Source: Otis tarda
Taxonomy: Eukaryota > Chordata > Aves > Otidiformes > Otididae
DNA length: 64,000 nt
Direction of reading: 5' to 3'
NCBI GenBank assembly: GCA_026413225.1
Contig: CM048552.1
Span: 25,905,001 to 25,969,000 of the forward strand
Below are positions 48,801-59,139 of this stretch, piece after piece. Each line of letters begins with the position of its first letter. The stretch's first letter is position 1. The position numbers were made by a program, and so were the translations under genes. The notes under the pieces are model-generated. The model made no database searches, was not told the origin of the DNA, and worked only from the letters and a program-made list of their open reading frames with translations.

Positions 48801-51624
48801 CCTGCCTGTATCCTTCCTTTTGAAGGCTGGGAGGTTACTGGTGTGTGCCTCATACTTGTTGGCCTCAGTGTTTGTTTGGAACTTCTCCACCTTAAATCTG
48901 TTCAGTATACTAATGTAGACATAGCCTAAGAGGTTTTAATTCTCTTTAAGCATTATCTTACAATCTTCCCAACTTTGGTCAGCTTTAATAGATTCTAAAA
49001 ATTACTGTAGAATTTGTATTGTAATCTGTTCCTCACTTAAGTTATCCTATCCAAAGAATTGCTTTGAAGACTTAAAATTAAGATTTCTTTTTTTTTTTCC
49101 TGTTTCCTCTGGTTTAATAATAAACTTTTTTTTCTAATGTGTTCTGTACATTTTTTCCTCTTTTGGTTCAGTTTTTTTATCTACAGCTTGTCTATATCTT
49201 TGATCTAGGAGCAGCTTTCCTGTCACAAACTCCTGATTTTGCAGTGTGCAGTAAATAATTCAGTGTCTGTATGTTCACTGCTTTTAGGAGAAGAAAGCAA
49301 TTTAACGTTTGGGTTTTTTTTATTCCAAAGCTGGATCTCCTGTCTGTTTTCCTATTGACTTGTTTTGTTACTCTTCTCTTTGCTCTTTTTCCTTTCTTCT
49401 TTGTTTTAGATAAGTACAGTTTGTTTCGTTAATCATGTCACAGCTGATGTTCTCGAAAGCTGTATGTAGATATCATATCAGCTAATCAAGAAGGTGAATC
49501 TGGCCCATTCATCCTGACAGTCATTGATTTTTTTTTTTTTTTTAATATAAGCTGCCCTAAATGCTCTAGAAACTTGAAATGTGGGTTGTGCAAATAACTT
49601 CCAAAGAACTTAGTCATTTTCATAATTTTAGCTGAAGTGAGTCATACAACCATATCTCAGTAGTAATAATCAGAAGTTATGTGTGTTAGTAATTGGGCAA
49701 ATAGAGTAACTGAAAGGAAGAAATAAAAAGCTGTTACTTTGAGGCTTTGGAATGATAATTTATCATCCTACAGAATCGTTTTCCCTTCTGTACTAAAATT
49801 ATCCTACTGGGACCTACAGGCATTGAACTGTGTTGTGGGGCAGGATTCTGAATTTTGAATTAATTGACCCAAGCAGACAAGAACTTCTTTCACATATTGA
49901 GGTCATTCTTCTAATCTAAAATAGCTTTTACTTTATCTAGACTTCAGCCTGAGCCTGCAAACAATGTTTTCTTTAAAGGTTAACTTTTTAGTTGCTTGGA
50001 GAATTGCGAACATAACTTGAGATGTATGTATAAATTCTCACAGGAGAGGGTTCTTGGCTTTTGTTAGTGTACTGATAGGTTTGTATGCTGATTCCTTGAG
50101 GTTATAATATTAAAGAGCAGCGCTCATTACATCAGGTGGTTTCAGAACTAGCCTTATCTGATTGTGAAATATAGATCTTGCCCAATATTGACTGTCTTAA
50201 ACTGTATTTAGTCAGATTAAAGCTGAATGGTCCTTTGAACAATGAAAGCTCTAAGAGCGTGTATTTTATTCACGTACTGAACTTCTCTGTTTTTTTGAAG
50301 GCTTAATGATGAAGCACGGAAACTGATTGCTGATTTAGGAAGCACATCTATTACTAACCTTGGCTTTAGAGACAACTGGGTCTTCTGTGGTGGAAAAGGG
50401 ATTAAGACTAAAAGTCCATTTGAACAGGTCTGTGATTCTGTAACTTACTGGAGTTTAACAGCTTACATTACTAAAGGTGTACATGTTTTATAAATACCAC
50501 GCATTTGTTTGAGATGGGTATCTATTGCCGTAGTGGCATACAGTGTTGTTTTCAAATTTATTCCTTGACTAGCCTCCTCCTTTTAAGTATATATAAAAGA
50601 ATATTTGGTGATTCACAAATTAAGGAAAAAATCTCATATGGAGTAGATCATAGTATCCCGATAACTGGATTATTTATCTTTTTAGTGAATGAAATTAAAC
50701 TGAAGAATTAAAAATGTACTGCCTAACAGTTGTATTTTAGATGCACTAATAATGGTAGACCTCTGCCAGCTAAGTGGTAGTTAAGCTGTTGGTGTTTCCA
50801 GTGGTCCAGTTTACTCTTCTGGCAAAAGTTATTGCTGCCATAGCAAAATTTGTGAAATAGATTATGTTAAAAACCAGTATATGCCATTGTTACTTTTAAT
50901 TATCAATAAAGATAGTTCTGTACTTTTGCCAGCTTTGCAAGGGAGTGGGAAGGTAGTGCAGGAGCAGTGGCACGCTCTTGGAGGCAGTAAGGTCTTACCT
51001 GACTGCAGGTGGTTGTTTGGTGTGGAAAAATAAACCCCTAATTAAAAAACAAAAAGCTGAACATTCAACATGAAATTATGTTTGTAAAATTCTCAATATT
51101 CATTTTCAGTGCCTTGTAAACTTAGTATCCTTCTTTATTTTTTTCCTAGTGGTTCATGCTTTTAATACAGTTGGTCTTTTTCTTCCTTGTCTGTCTTACT
51201 AAATAAACATCCATAATGAATTTTTAAAAATATTTTGCAAGTTTTTAACTGGGGAAAAAAAAATCCCAGTATTTAAAACATATTTTCCCAGTTTTTAACT
51301 GTTTTAAGCATACATTTGTCTGGGGAAGTTACATTAAGTGGTGAATGCTGAGAGGTTGTTACATTTGGTACAAACCGTGAGAGGCTAGTAGTGATGTCTT
51401 CTCTTTGTTCAGTGATGTTTTCTTTTTGTTCATGGCCTGAAAATAGCTACATAAAATATCTTTTAAAGCTGTAAGTTAAAGCAACAGGATAAATGACTTC
51501 ACATTAATGGTAGATTGATGCTTTCTATTTGCAGCATATAAAGAACAACAAGGACACAAACAAGTATGAAGGCTGGCCAGAAGTTGTTGAGATGGAAGGC
51601 TGTATCCCTCAGAAGCAAGACTAA
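36809..51624 (+). CDS. FAM3C: FAM3C / ILEI, secreted FAM3 superfamily protein (nine coding exons)
   Basis: FAM3C is a small secreted cytokine-like protein with the ILEI/GG fold, known in mammals for promoting epithelial-mesenchymal transition and for metabolic roles. The nine coding segments, which I located from splice signals, join to 684 nt and 227 residues plus TAA, the exact human length. Residues 1-8 (MRIAGAAK) are basic. Residues 9-24 form the hydrophobic signal/anchor segment, and 25-57 form a linker. The globular domain follows, with Cys58, 64, 86 and 221 (known disulfide partners 58-86 and 64-221) and the unpaired Cys185, reported to link dimers. Family motifs include FDMWGG (122-127), GTYDDGATK (148-156) and NWVFCGGKG (181-189). 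The start has A at -3 and is the first in-frame ATG of exon 2. All introns are GT-AG. I see no frameshift or stop, so the gene looks functional. Identity is very secure. Confidence 0.98.
36822..39429. other. FAM3C: FAM3C intron 2
   Basis: 2608 bases, GT-AG, AT-rich, with poly(T) runs near 37675-37700, 38270 and 38920. No gene or mobile element recognised. Confidence 0.7.
39430..39534 (+). CDS. FAM3C: FAM3C exon 3 (signal/anchor segment)
   Basis: 105 bases, phase 1 at both ends, residues 5-39. Acceptor GAATAG, donor GTAAGT. It encodes the whole hydrophobic segment ([16 protein letters not shown]) and the following stretch [15 protein letters not shown]. Skipping it would keep the frame. Confidence 0.97.
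39535..40680. other. FAM3C: FAM3C intron 3
   Basis: 1146 bases, GT-AG, AT-rich, no other feature seen. Confidence 0.75.
40681..40710 (+). CDS. FAM3C: FAM3C exon 4 (30-base microexon)
   Basis: Acceptor TTCTAG, donor GTGAGT, phase 1 at both ends. It encodes [10 protein letters not shown] (residues 40-49, completing codon 40), in the linker between the anchor and the globular domain. Skipping removes ten residues without changing the frame. Confidence 0.95.
40711..41111. other. FAM3C: FAM3C intron 4
   Basis: 401 bases, GT-AG, the shortest intron. Nothing else seen. Confidence 0.75.
41112..41235 (+). CDS. FAM3C: FAM3C exon 5 (start of globular domain)
   Basis: 124 bases, residues 50-90 plus two bases of Val91. 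Acceptor TTTTGAAAG (a weak pyrimidine tract), donor GTAAGT. It encodes Cys58, Cys64 and Cys86 and the [18 protein letters not shown] segment. Confidence 0.97.
41236..45935. other. FAM3C: FAM3C intron 5
   Basis: 4700 bases, GT-AG. It contains a probable MIR relic (about 42650-42735). The rest is AT-rich with no gene or young mobile element. The short frames (43127-43387 minus and others) are unsupported. Confidence 0.65.
42650..42735 (+). mobile_element. MIR SINE relic in FAM3C intron 5
   Basis: TTTGTGACCTTGGACAGTC followed by TTATCTAATCTCTCCGCAC matches the conserved MIR core (TGTGACCTTGGGCAAGTCA, then CTTAACCTCTCTGTGCCTC) with few changes. The flanks fade quickly. MIR copies are ancient and sparse in birds. 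Confidence 0.55.
45936..45994 (+). CDS. FAM3C: FAM3C exon 6
   Basis: 59 bases, completing Val91 and encoding residues 92-110 plus one base of Gly111 ([19 protein letters not shown]). Acceptor TTTCAG, donor GTAAGT. Confidence 0.97.
45995..47334. other. FAM3C: FAM3C intron 6
   Basis: 1340 bases, GT-AG, AT-rich. No other feature recognised. Confidence 0.75.
47335..47385 (+). CDS. FAM3C: FAM3C exon 7
   Basis: 51 bases, phase 1 at both ends, residues 111-127 plus one base of Asp128. It includes the family motif FDMWGG. Acceptor CTCCAG, donor GTAGGT. Position 116 is Pro. Confidence 0.97.
47386..47864. other. FAM3C: FAM3C intron 7
   Basis: 479 bases, GT-AG, with an 18-base T-run near 47432. Nothing else seen. 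Confidence 0.75.
47865..47949 (+). CDS. FAM3C: FAM3C exon 8
   Basis: 85 bases, residues 128-155 plus two bases of Lys156. It encodes [20 protein letters not shown] then GTYDDGAT. Acceptor TTTTCAG, donor GTATGT, so the AAG codon is split as AA|G. Confidence 0.97.
47950..50300. other. FAM3C: FAM3C intron 8
   Basis: 2351 bases, GT-AG, AT-rich with several T-runs (near 48474, 49089 and 49528). A 97-codon frame at 48636-48929 shows no domain and is taken as chance. Confidence 0.7.
50301..50427 (+). CDS. FAM3C: FAM3C exon 9
   Basis: 127 bases, completing Lys156 and encoding residues 157-198 ([20 protein letters not shown] then [20 protein letters not shown] and EQ). It carries unpaired Cys185. 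Acceptor TTGAAG, donor GTCTGT, the weakest donor of the gene. Confidence 0.97.
50428..51534. other. FAM3C: FAM3C intron 9
   Basis: 1107 bases, GT-AG. It contains a local duplication with two AGTTTTTAACTG words (51239-51300). No gene or mobile element recognised. Confidence 0.75.
51239..51300. repeat. Local degenerate duplication
   Basis: AGTTTTTAACTG occurs twice about 50 bases apart in intron 9, with shared ATATTTT words before each copy. Confidence 0.5.
51535..51624 (+). CDS. FAM3C: FAM3C last coding exon (exon 10)
   Basis: 90 bases, residues 199-227 and the TAA stop. It encodes [20 protein letters not shown] then EGCIPQKQD. Cys221 is present. Acceptor TTTGCAG. Confidence 0.98.
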   Translation, partial: HIKNNKDTNKYEGWPEVVEMEGCIPQKQD

Positions 51625-52065
51625 ATGAAAACTAAAGGAAAGGAGAAAGAATGTGGAAGAAAATGCACTTTCTGCTATTATTAGGGAGAGGGCTATGAAG
51701 GAGACTGTACTGTAAATAATATTTTTAAAGCATGCAACCATCCTGTCGGTGTGTGCATGAGCACTGACATTTTGAATATTGGGATTATTTATTGCTAACA
51801 CACATAGAAGTCCTTTTTGTAAATATGTCCAAAACAAAAGAAACATCAAATCATTTCTATGCAGGTTTCTTAAAAGCACAGTATTTAGTTTGCCTGTGGT
51901 AAATAATATCTTGTAGATCAACTGGCTAATAAATTGCATATGCAGATAAGCAGATCCTGACAAATGTTGTACTGTCCTCTTAACAGCGTAATGTTGCTGT
52001 GAGTATGTAACTTTTGTGGAATATGTAGATTTTAGTGATAAGTTAATAAAGAGCTTTAATTTTTT
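51625..52065 (+). other. FAM3C: FAM3C 3'UTR to first poly(A) site
   Basis: Follows the stop directly. AATAAA at 52045-52050, followed by a T-rich stretch, gives a likely cleavage site near 52065. Other signals further on (ATTAAA at 52104, AATAAA at 53140) may give longer ends. The 199-codon minus frame covering this area is antisense to the exon and UTR and is not called. Confidence 0.7.
52045..52050 (+). terminator. FAM3C: Poly(A) signal AATAAA of FAM3C
   Basis: Canonical hexamer 420 bases after the stop codon with a T-rich downstream element. Confidence 0.75.
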
Positions 52066-53139
52066 TTTAATCCTCTGCCTTTTTAATGGCAGCATCACTT
52101 TTTATTAAAGCTATTTGGTTATTCTAATACCAGGTGCTCCAGAAATTTACTTTGTAGTCCCCCATCAAAACTGACTAATCAGCAAAGGAAAAATACATGA
52201 TAGTGTAATACAGGTATGCCATGAGAAGCACAATATAAATTATTTTTATTAGGGGAAGAACAAAAGTAAATGTATAAAGAGTGTGCATGATATTTGAAAG
52301 CAGCTTGGAAGGATTTGTACTTGACTTGAAAATAGTGTTTATTTTATAGAAGAGACTTGGCCTGTTAAACAGCAGTACCGTGGCAAACTTGTTCAGTTTT
52401 TATTGCAATTTTTGCCCTGCTGCTTAACCATCCATTCTACCTATGGCTGTTCAGCCGGAGTGGCTAGTCACATAGTAAATGTGCATAATGGAGTAGTTCT
52501 AACATTGGGAATAGATTTCACATCTCAAACAGCCTGTTACAGAAAGCAGTCTACCTTCTGAGATTTGTTTTGGAGTGCACAATTATGTGCCTTTACCACT
52601 TATGTTACATCTAATGTGAGCTGAGGCAATTTGTTCTTACGGGGAGATGTTAGAGAAGGCATTGTATCTTGGGTTATGCAATCTGTGACAATCTGAACTG
52701 ACAATGTTTCCTTTTTTTTTTTTTTTTAATGGGAAAAAGATGGACCAAGTTGAAGTGGCCTTATTCTTTAGCTCTTATCAGAGCTGTGAGAAAACATTGC
52801 TTTGTTTGGAAACTTCTGTTTCTTTTAAGTAGGGCCAGCTTGAATTTTTGCTGCAACTAAGTTAGTATGGTATAACTGATGGTGTTGGTATTCACAAAAT
52901 AGGAGCTGACACAGAATTGGGTGTAATCGCTTGGAGCTTTATCATGAGTTCTGGTATAATCTTCAAAAACTTTGAGCTAGTGCCATGGGGCAAAAGCCAC
53001 AAAGGATTTTTCAGGAACCCACAGTGCAAGTTAAACACAGTGGCACTCAAAATACTACTATTGTTTATGTATTCTGAGACAAATTTAATTCTGTGCACTA
53101 AAAATTTAAAGCAATATTGGGAATTAATTTGTAAGTCAT

Positions 53140-53145
53140 AAATAA
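53140..53145 (+). terminator. Possible distal poly(A) signal
   Basis: AATAAATAAC, with GT-containing sequence after it. It could serve a longer FAM3C 3'UTR. No direct support. Confidence 0.3.
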
Positions 53146-56100
53146 ATAACCTGTGATATCAGAGTACAACTGGATTCTGAGTTGTTCTGTATGTTTAACT
53201 AGCTTGTTAAATCGTGTGGTTTTCCCTCAAGTTTAATGTAGAACAGCAATAAATGCACCTTATAGAGTGGAACTGCTTTTGTTAAATCTTTCAGATGTTC
53301 TTGTGTAGGAGGACATGTCAAAATCATGTATATTTTTTCATCAAAGTAAACAACCCTGTTTCTATCAATTGGAAAATAATTTCTGTTTCATAACATTAGG
53401 CTATTGTGGAAAATTAATGATTTAAGTCCTGGAATTTTCACAGAAATACAGTTCTGTTGGTATATATGCCAGTATTTTTATGCTACTATCCAGAATAATA
53501 TCAAAATAGTAGTGAAGCTCCTTGGCAGAAGCTTAAGAGAAAAAAACAACAACATTTGTCTGTATTAATAGTTTCCCTGGATTACTCTTGCCTTCTTTTT
53601 TTTTTTTTTGAATGCAATGAATATTTCATTTTTCATCAAATTAAAAAGTTCAAATTTCCTCTGCAAAATTAAATGGAGAGGAAATAAGACTACAGGCTGA
53701 CTATTTTTAGCCCTTGTATCTTTTAAATTTGTGCCTTTTTTTTTGGCAGTCTGAATTAAGTAAATATATTATGACTCTCTTAACCCCTTAAAATTGCACC
53801 TGCCACAAATCCTTTAAAGAATGGATTTTAAAGCAATGAAATGGACTATTTTTGTAACTTATTAAATAATTTGATTCTTGTGATTTTGATGAAAATCTTC
53901 CTCTTTTTGTCTAACCCATGTCCTCACAGGTGTCTGATATTTAATAAGACTCCCTTCGTGTATATAAAACTTGTACTGGAGTAGCCATGCACACGGGGTC
54001 TCCATGCTCTTGTTCGTCATCCTGGTTGTTGACTTGCCACACGATCTAGTCATGCCATCTCTTCTTTTACAGCATCCACCTGTTGAGGTAAACTTTCTGA
54101 TGCTTATTTTTAAGAAATGAGACTGCTAGTTTGTGCTTTTCCTTTGAGTCACCAGGCACAAAGATTACTCTTCTGGTCTCCTACAGCTGATTGTAGGAAG
54201 TTGTTTATTGCAAAGATGAAGGTCTGTTGTACCGGTAGGTTTGTGTGAAAGCACCTGTGTGTGGCAAAGCTGCAGGATGCATATTTTCCTGCACAAGATG
54301 ATGGAAACATTTGCAGCATCTTGCATGCTTGTTGAGAAGAGAGCAGTGAGAGGAGGAAACAGAGATTGTGGGAGATGTCTACCTCAAAAAGTACAGCTGT
54401 GAGAAGAATTGGGGAGTACACAAGGAGGTTGTAACTTCATTTTTCTTAAGGAGTACCCAGCTGGGTACCAGCTGTAAACCACAGCTCTCAATTGCTGTGC
54501 GAGTGTTGCTTTATGTGAATAACAGGAGTCTTAAGAAAGAAGCTGGAGGAGTCTCTGCTTTGACATGTCCTCTGAATCTTTCCTAGTGTCTTTCATGATC
54601 AAACATTTTCTTTTCCTCTGGAAACAGCAGAGCCTTTTACACTTTTAGTTTCCCAAGTGCTAATTTGGAAAAAGCGTCCCTTTGCTCAGCATGTTTTGCT
54701 TTCAAAATGTCTTACTGTGGCACTTGGTTCCCTCAAACATTGACATGACTACTAAATGCTTGATGCATATGTAATGTCTCCTAAACGGTTTGGATTTTCT
54801 GCAGTCAGAGTGTTTTTTTTTTCAAGAATGAGTGTATTCATAAAATTGAAGCCAGGTGAATAACTTCAGGAGAGGAAATCAGGTAGGTAGATTCTGGCAC
54901 CAGAGGTGTTGACTGACTTGCCTGTGTAATGGTGGGTAGGGCTGAAGTCCCTCCCTCAACTGAGTTGGGTCATGGCAAAGGTAGGTACTAAGCAAGGGAC
55001 TTCTTATTGATGAAATCTTCCTCAGTTTTACCTCTGTAAGGCCAGGCTAGGGCTGTACACTGGTGTCAATATGAGGGGCCTGGCTAAGAAAATTGAAAAA
55101 CAAACCTGGAAGGCTGGATGGGAACATTGAGGCCAAAGCAGCAAGATGTAAGAACAGCTCTTGGCCTGTTCAGTGATACCACGAGGTGTCAGTAGCTTCT
55201 GATGCAGTGCTGGAGATATGAGAGACCCTGCTTCTTGCCCTCTGAGCAACCTCCTGAAAGGGTGCAAACACCAGGGCTCAGCCACCTCCTGCTGCTGCTT
55301 CCCTGGAGGTGAAAAAAAATGAAGAATGGCAAGATAGAATGTGCTCTACTTGAGATGTTTCATTATGTCTCTGATTATCTTAATATCAGCTTAAAACCAC
55401 TTTTAGTTCCTCCTTGCTGCTCCCGTAGTCGTCCCTTTCAGCTTTACAAACAAGATCTAATGCATCCTTCATAGACTCAGGTTAGAACTGGTTCCCCAAA
55501 TGTCTTCTGGTGCTTAGCTATCCATCTAGATAGGTTGTCTCATGTACCATCCAAATCTTCTCTACTGAAAATTAATTACTTTGCAAATTGAAAATTGATA
55601 GCTCTCCTCTTACATGTCTTTTAGGTTCTTCCTGGCCCTATCTTTTCCTTTCTAGAACATGCAACCCAGTTCCCTTAATCTTGCATTTATCCTTTTTAAA
55701 TTGCTGTAATCTGTATATCTGCAGTCACCCATTCCCTCAAAAAAGGCCTGTTCCTTTTTTAGGGTGTTGTCCATAGCAGGGTATAGCTGTAACCTCATTG
55801 ACATGGAAAAGGCACTCCCAGCTGAGGAGGAATCATGTCTCCTCTTTGAGCTTGATGGATGGCAGTGGAAGGGAGTGCTGCCTTCTGTGGAATGTAGTCT
55901 GCAAATGTTTTTTTCCTACCAAATGCTGCAGCAATCCTCTCTGGCTGGTTATCTTCCTCAGCCTTGAATATTTCAACGTTGTCTTTATCAGTACAGCCTT
56001 GTGTTCCCAGATTTTGGCAGCTGAATCATCCTTCCCACTGGAAAACTTGGTGGATAATGTCTTGATTTACGGCTTTTATATCTAAGTCCTCATAGATGTC

Positions 56101-57258
56101 TTGAAAGCACCTAACACACAATGTAGATAACTACTTTGTGTTAAGTTTTGTGGCGTATTAGTAAATAAAATTAGCATCATCTGTTTATTATTCTTTGAAG
56201 TATGTAGAAATTAAAACTTTTTTTTCCTGGGCTTTCAAATATACAGGGAGAGGGTTAGGGATCAATGCAGAGCACTGTAATGGTCCAGCCATGTTGTGTG
56301 CTGTGTAAAATGCACAGAACTCACTCCATCCTCTACGGGAAATTTCTGATCCTTGGAGGTGACCCAAAACAGCTGGTTCATTCTGTTCCTCTTGTGATAT
56401 TGTACATAATCAGCAAATGGAAGGGAAAAAAACAAAAACAAAAAAAAAAAAAACACCACCAACCCCACTGAACCCAACTAATATGTCAAGGTTATTTAAA
56501 TGAACAAAATTGTGTTACCTCAAATACTGTCTCAGCTGAGAGTACGATACTGTTCTGTCTTGCCTTAGTGCTGTTTAGTCCTGAGTGACTTAAAGCAAGG
56601 AGGGCTTCTTAAAGAGGTTACTGGCAGTTGTAGTGCCATAAAATCATTGATCAATGGAAAATGTGCCAGCCCTGAAGCATCAGCCCTTCTTACTGTATAT
56701 GGCTTGCTTCTTTTCCTGAGAGGGCACAATGTTAGCATGTTGTGAGGGATCATGAAACTTCTACAGAAGGTGGCTGTAGCATTGGATAATCCCAAAAGCT
56801 TGGTTCTACCTAAATCTTTTTCACAGAAATGGGTTTATTTTGCTAGCTGCTTTGTTTGCAGAACTTCTGTCAAATACTCTCCATTTGTGCTGTGTGGGTT
56901 TTGGTTTTGTTGTTTTATGTTAAAAATACAGAGTTTTCAACACACGTGAATTGTGAAACCATAGCTGGACAACTTTCTGGTGTTGGCAGCACCGTCAGCC
57001 CGAGGAGTTACTGTCCTCGGCCACCTCCCGGAGTTCTTACTGCTGTGTTCTTGCTGCGGTTTGCTGCTCCAAACGGAGCCAAATCTGTTGTTTGCGGAGT
57101 GTTTCTGTGAACCGTATCGTTAAACCCATCAACAGGCAGAGGTCAGGGCAGGGGGTAGGGAGCCGGAGATTGGGTAGCTTCTGTGTTTGCTCCCATTGGT
57201 ATAATCAATGCTGACTCCCCAGAACTGTTTTTTAAAAACCTGAACAGTCCATCTTAAA

Positions 57259-57300
57259 CTGGAATTGAATATTATCTCACTGGAATTGAACAGTATCTCA
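57259..57300. repeat. 21-base tandem duplication
   Basis: CTGGAATTGAATATTATCTCA is followed immediately by CTGGAATTGAACAGTATCTCA, with two differences. Confidence 0.85.
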
Positions 57301-58709
57301 CTGTTGTGTTTCTCTGCATGTTTATTCTCTTAATGATATATAGATCCTCTGAAAACTCAGTATGTTTAATGCCAAAATATTATTTAGCACATACTGAGAC
57401 ACAATGGAGCGTCAAATTAACTTATTAGATTATGGGGCAGATTGGTCCGTGCAAGAGAATGGGACATTGTTTCAGTGGTCAGCTGGGATTGTGCCACTGA
57501 CACAAGGCACAATGGACCGTTCAGCATGGAGGGTAAATCACCACCCACATAAATCATACCGCAGTATGTTTTTACCCCTGGTCTAGTGTCAAGCTTTTTC
57601 TCTAGAAAACAAAAATGCTCATGAAATGTGTTTTCGCTCTGCTTCCCAATCAAATACAAATTTTCAGGGCTTTGGGGAAAATGATTATAGATTCTTACTC
57701 AATCATAAGTTTCAGTATTTTAATTAAGGCATCCTGATACACACATAACTTGATATTTAAAAAAAAATATAAAAAATGGATGGTAGGCTGATGATTCTTG
57801 AAGTGCTAACAAGGGAACTGTGCAGCTCATTTCAAATTATACGGTATAGTTACAAACATAGCAAAGCTGAGAGGAAAATGCGATGGCCAAACCCTGAGAT
57901 GGGCTCTGATCTTTGAATCTGTGAGAAGCTGGGCTCGTGCTTGTGGGCGCAGGTTCAGCAGAAGGTTTCACAAGGTACGTGGCACTATCCTCTGATGAAT
58001 CTCTTAATCTTCCTCCAGTTCAATTAGTGCATCTAAACTCCACGTATGTGTCTGCCTTCACCCTCCTAGACGCTTTATTTGTTACACCTCTTTGCTGTGC
58101 AAACGAAGTGATAGCTCCCCTTCGCTACAGGCCATCCATTTACACCTCGGCACCCACGTTCCAGCCTCAGCCAGAGGGACCCCCAGTCAGTGTTATCTGC
58201 TGACTTTGAAATGAATTGCAGTCTCGTGTTCATGTCCACCACCATACTTCCCACCCTGCAGAGCTGACACAGTGGCCAGAGAGGATTAATTCCCATTTCA
58301 TTCTCTGCTGAGTAAACCGTTAGTTATTTAACAGGACTACCTGTGGAATTACACAGCTCTCGCTTCAGTGTCACAGCAGACTCCAGGACACGCACGGGTA
58401 TTTTAGCATTAATTATCTGCGCCATTCATTTAATGAACAAACACCATTTGCTTCAGGATGAATTTGTGATTTGTGGGTTGGGGGGAAGCATATTTGACTT
58501 CCAGAAATACAAACCACGGGAGGTCGTGTTTAGGAAATGCAACTTCAGACAACCGATTATTTCAGTCTTTGCCTTGAAAACCTGTCCTGGGCTCTGCAGC
58601 GGGACCTGCCCGGCAGTCACGACTTGGATGGTTACTGTACAGTCCCACCTGGCAAACCACAGTTTTCAAACTACACAGGCTGAGAGACAAACGCAGTGAA
58701 ACAAAAGTA

Positions 58710-58815
58710 TTAAATTGGTGATCAGGAGACCTGTCTATTCTTATTGTTTTTAAACCTAGGTCTGCCATTGCTCTTGCAAGTGACTTTGAGCAAGTAACTT
58801 CTCCATAGTTTCCCA
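58710..58815 (+). mobile_element. MIR SINE relic
   Basis: From 5' to 3': GATCAGGAGACCTG, CTAGGTCTGCCATTGCT, AGTGACTTTGAGCAAGTAAC, TTCTCCATAGTTTCCCATTT. The order and spacing match MIR (AGACCTGGATTC, CAGCTCTGCCACTTAC, TGACCTTGGGCAAGTCAC, CTCTGTGCCTCAGTTTCC) over about 100 bases. It is older but more complete than the copy in intron 5. Confidence 0.65.
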
Positions 58816-59114
58816 TTTATAGTCCCCTCCCCCCTGCCTTTAGTGATGCTCATTGGATGTATGGGTGTGAAGCCCTGTTTCTCAGTTAGCTATTGTCTGC
58901 CAGTGCTGATCCTCTGACAGCAAAACACAAAAAAAAAGTATGTAAAATCCTAAAAATTGCTATTGCAAATCCTTGCATGAAATGAAAAATAAAGTCACAA
59001 TACCACTACTGCTACTCGATCTGGGTGCTACAGATTACCTGGCAGGACAGATGGGATACAGTCAGGAAAGGATTCACAATTAGCATTTCTGGCAGGTTAT
59101 CTAGAACAAATAAT

Positions 59115-59139
59115 AGTACTCTAGTACTATTAGAGTACT
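59115..59139. repeat. 9-base perfect inverted repeat
   Basis: AGTACTCTA, seven-base loop, TAGAGTACT. The word ACTCTAGTACT occurs again at 59143-59153. Confidence 0.75.

Larger units (their letters stand above)
52066..58709. other. Downstream flank of FAM3C
   Basis: 6.6 kb. The first kilobase may be extended 3'UTR. No exon of a neighbouring gene or mobile element is recognised. It contains T-runs, an A-run near 56440, and a 21-base tandem duplication at 57259-57300. The part 57900-58700 is less AT-rich and non-repetitive. Confidence 0.45.

Noticed and set aside
51499..52098. 199-codon minus-strand frame
   Set aside because: It is antisense to the last FAM3C exon and 3'UTR. Composition is typical of reversed AT-rich UTR, and there is no recognised domain.
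58343..58699. 118-codon plus-strand frame
   Set aside because: No family signature. The overlapping opposite-strand frame is similar in quality, so it was kept only as part of a possible regulatory block.
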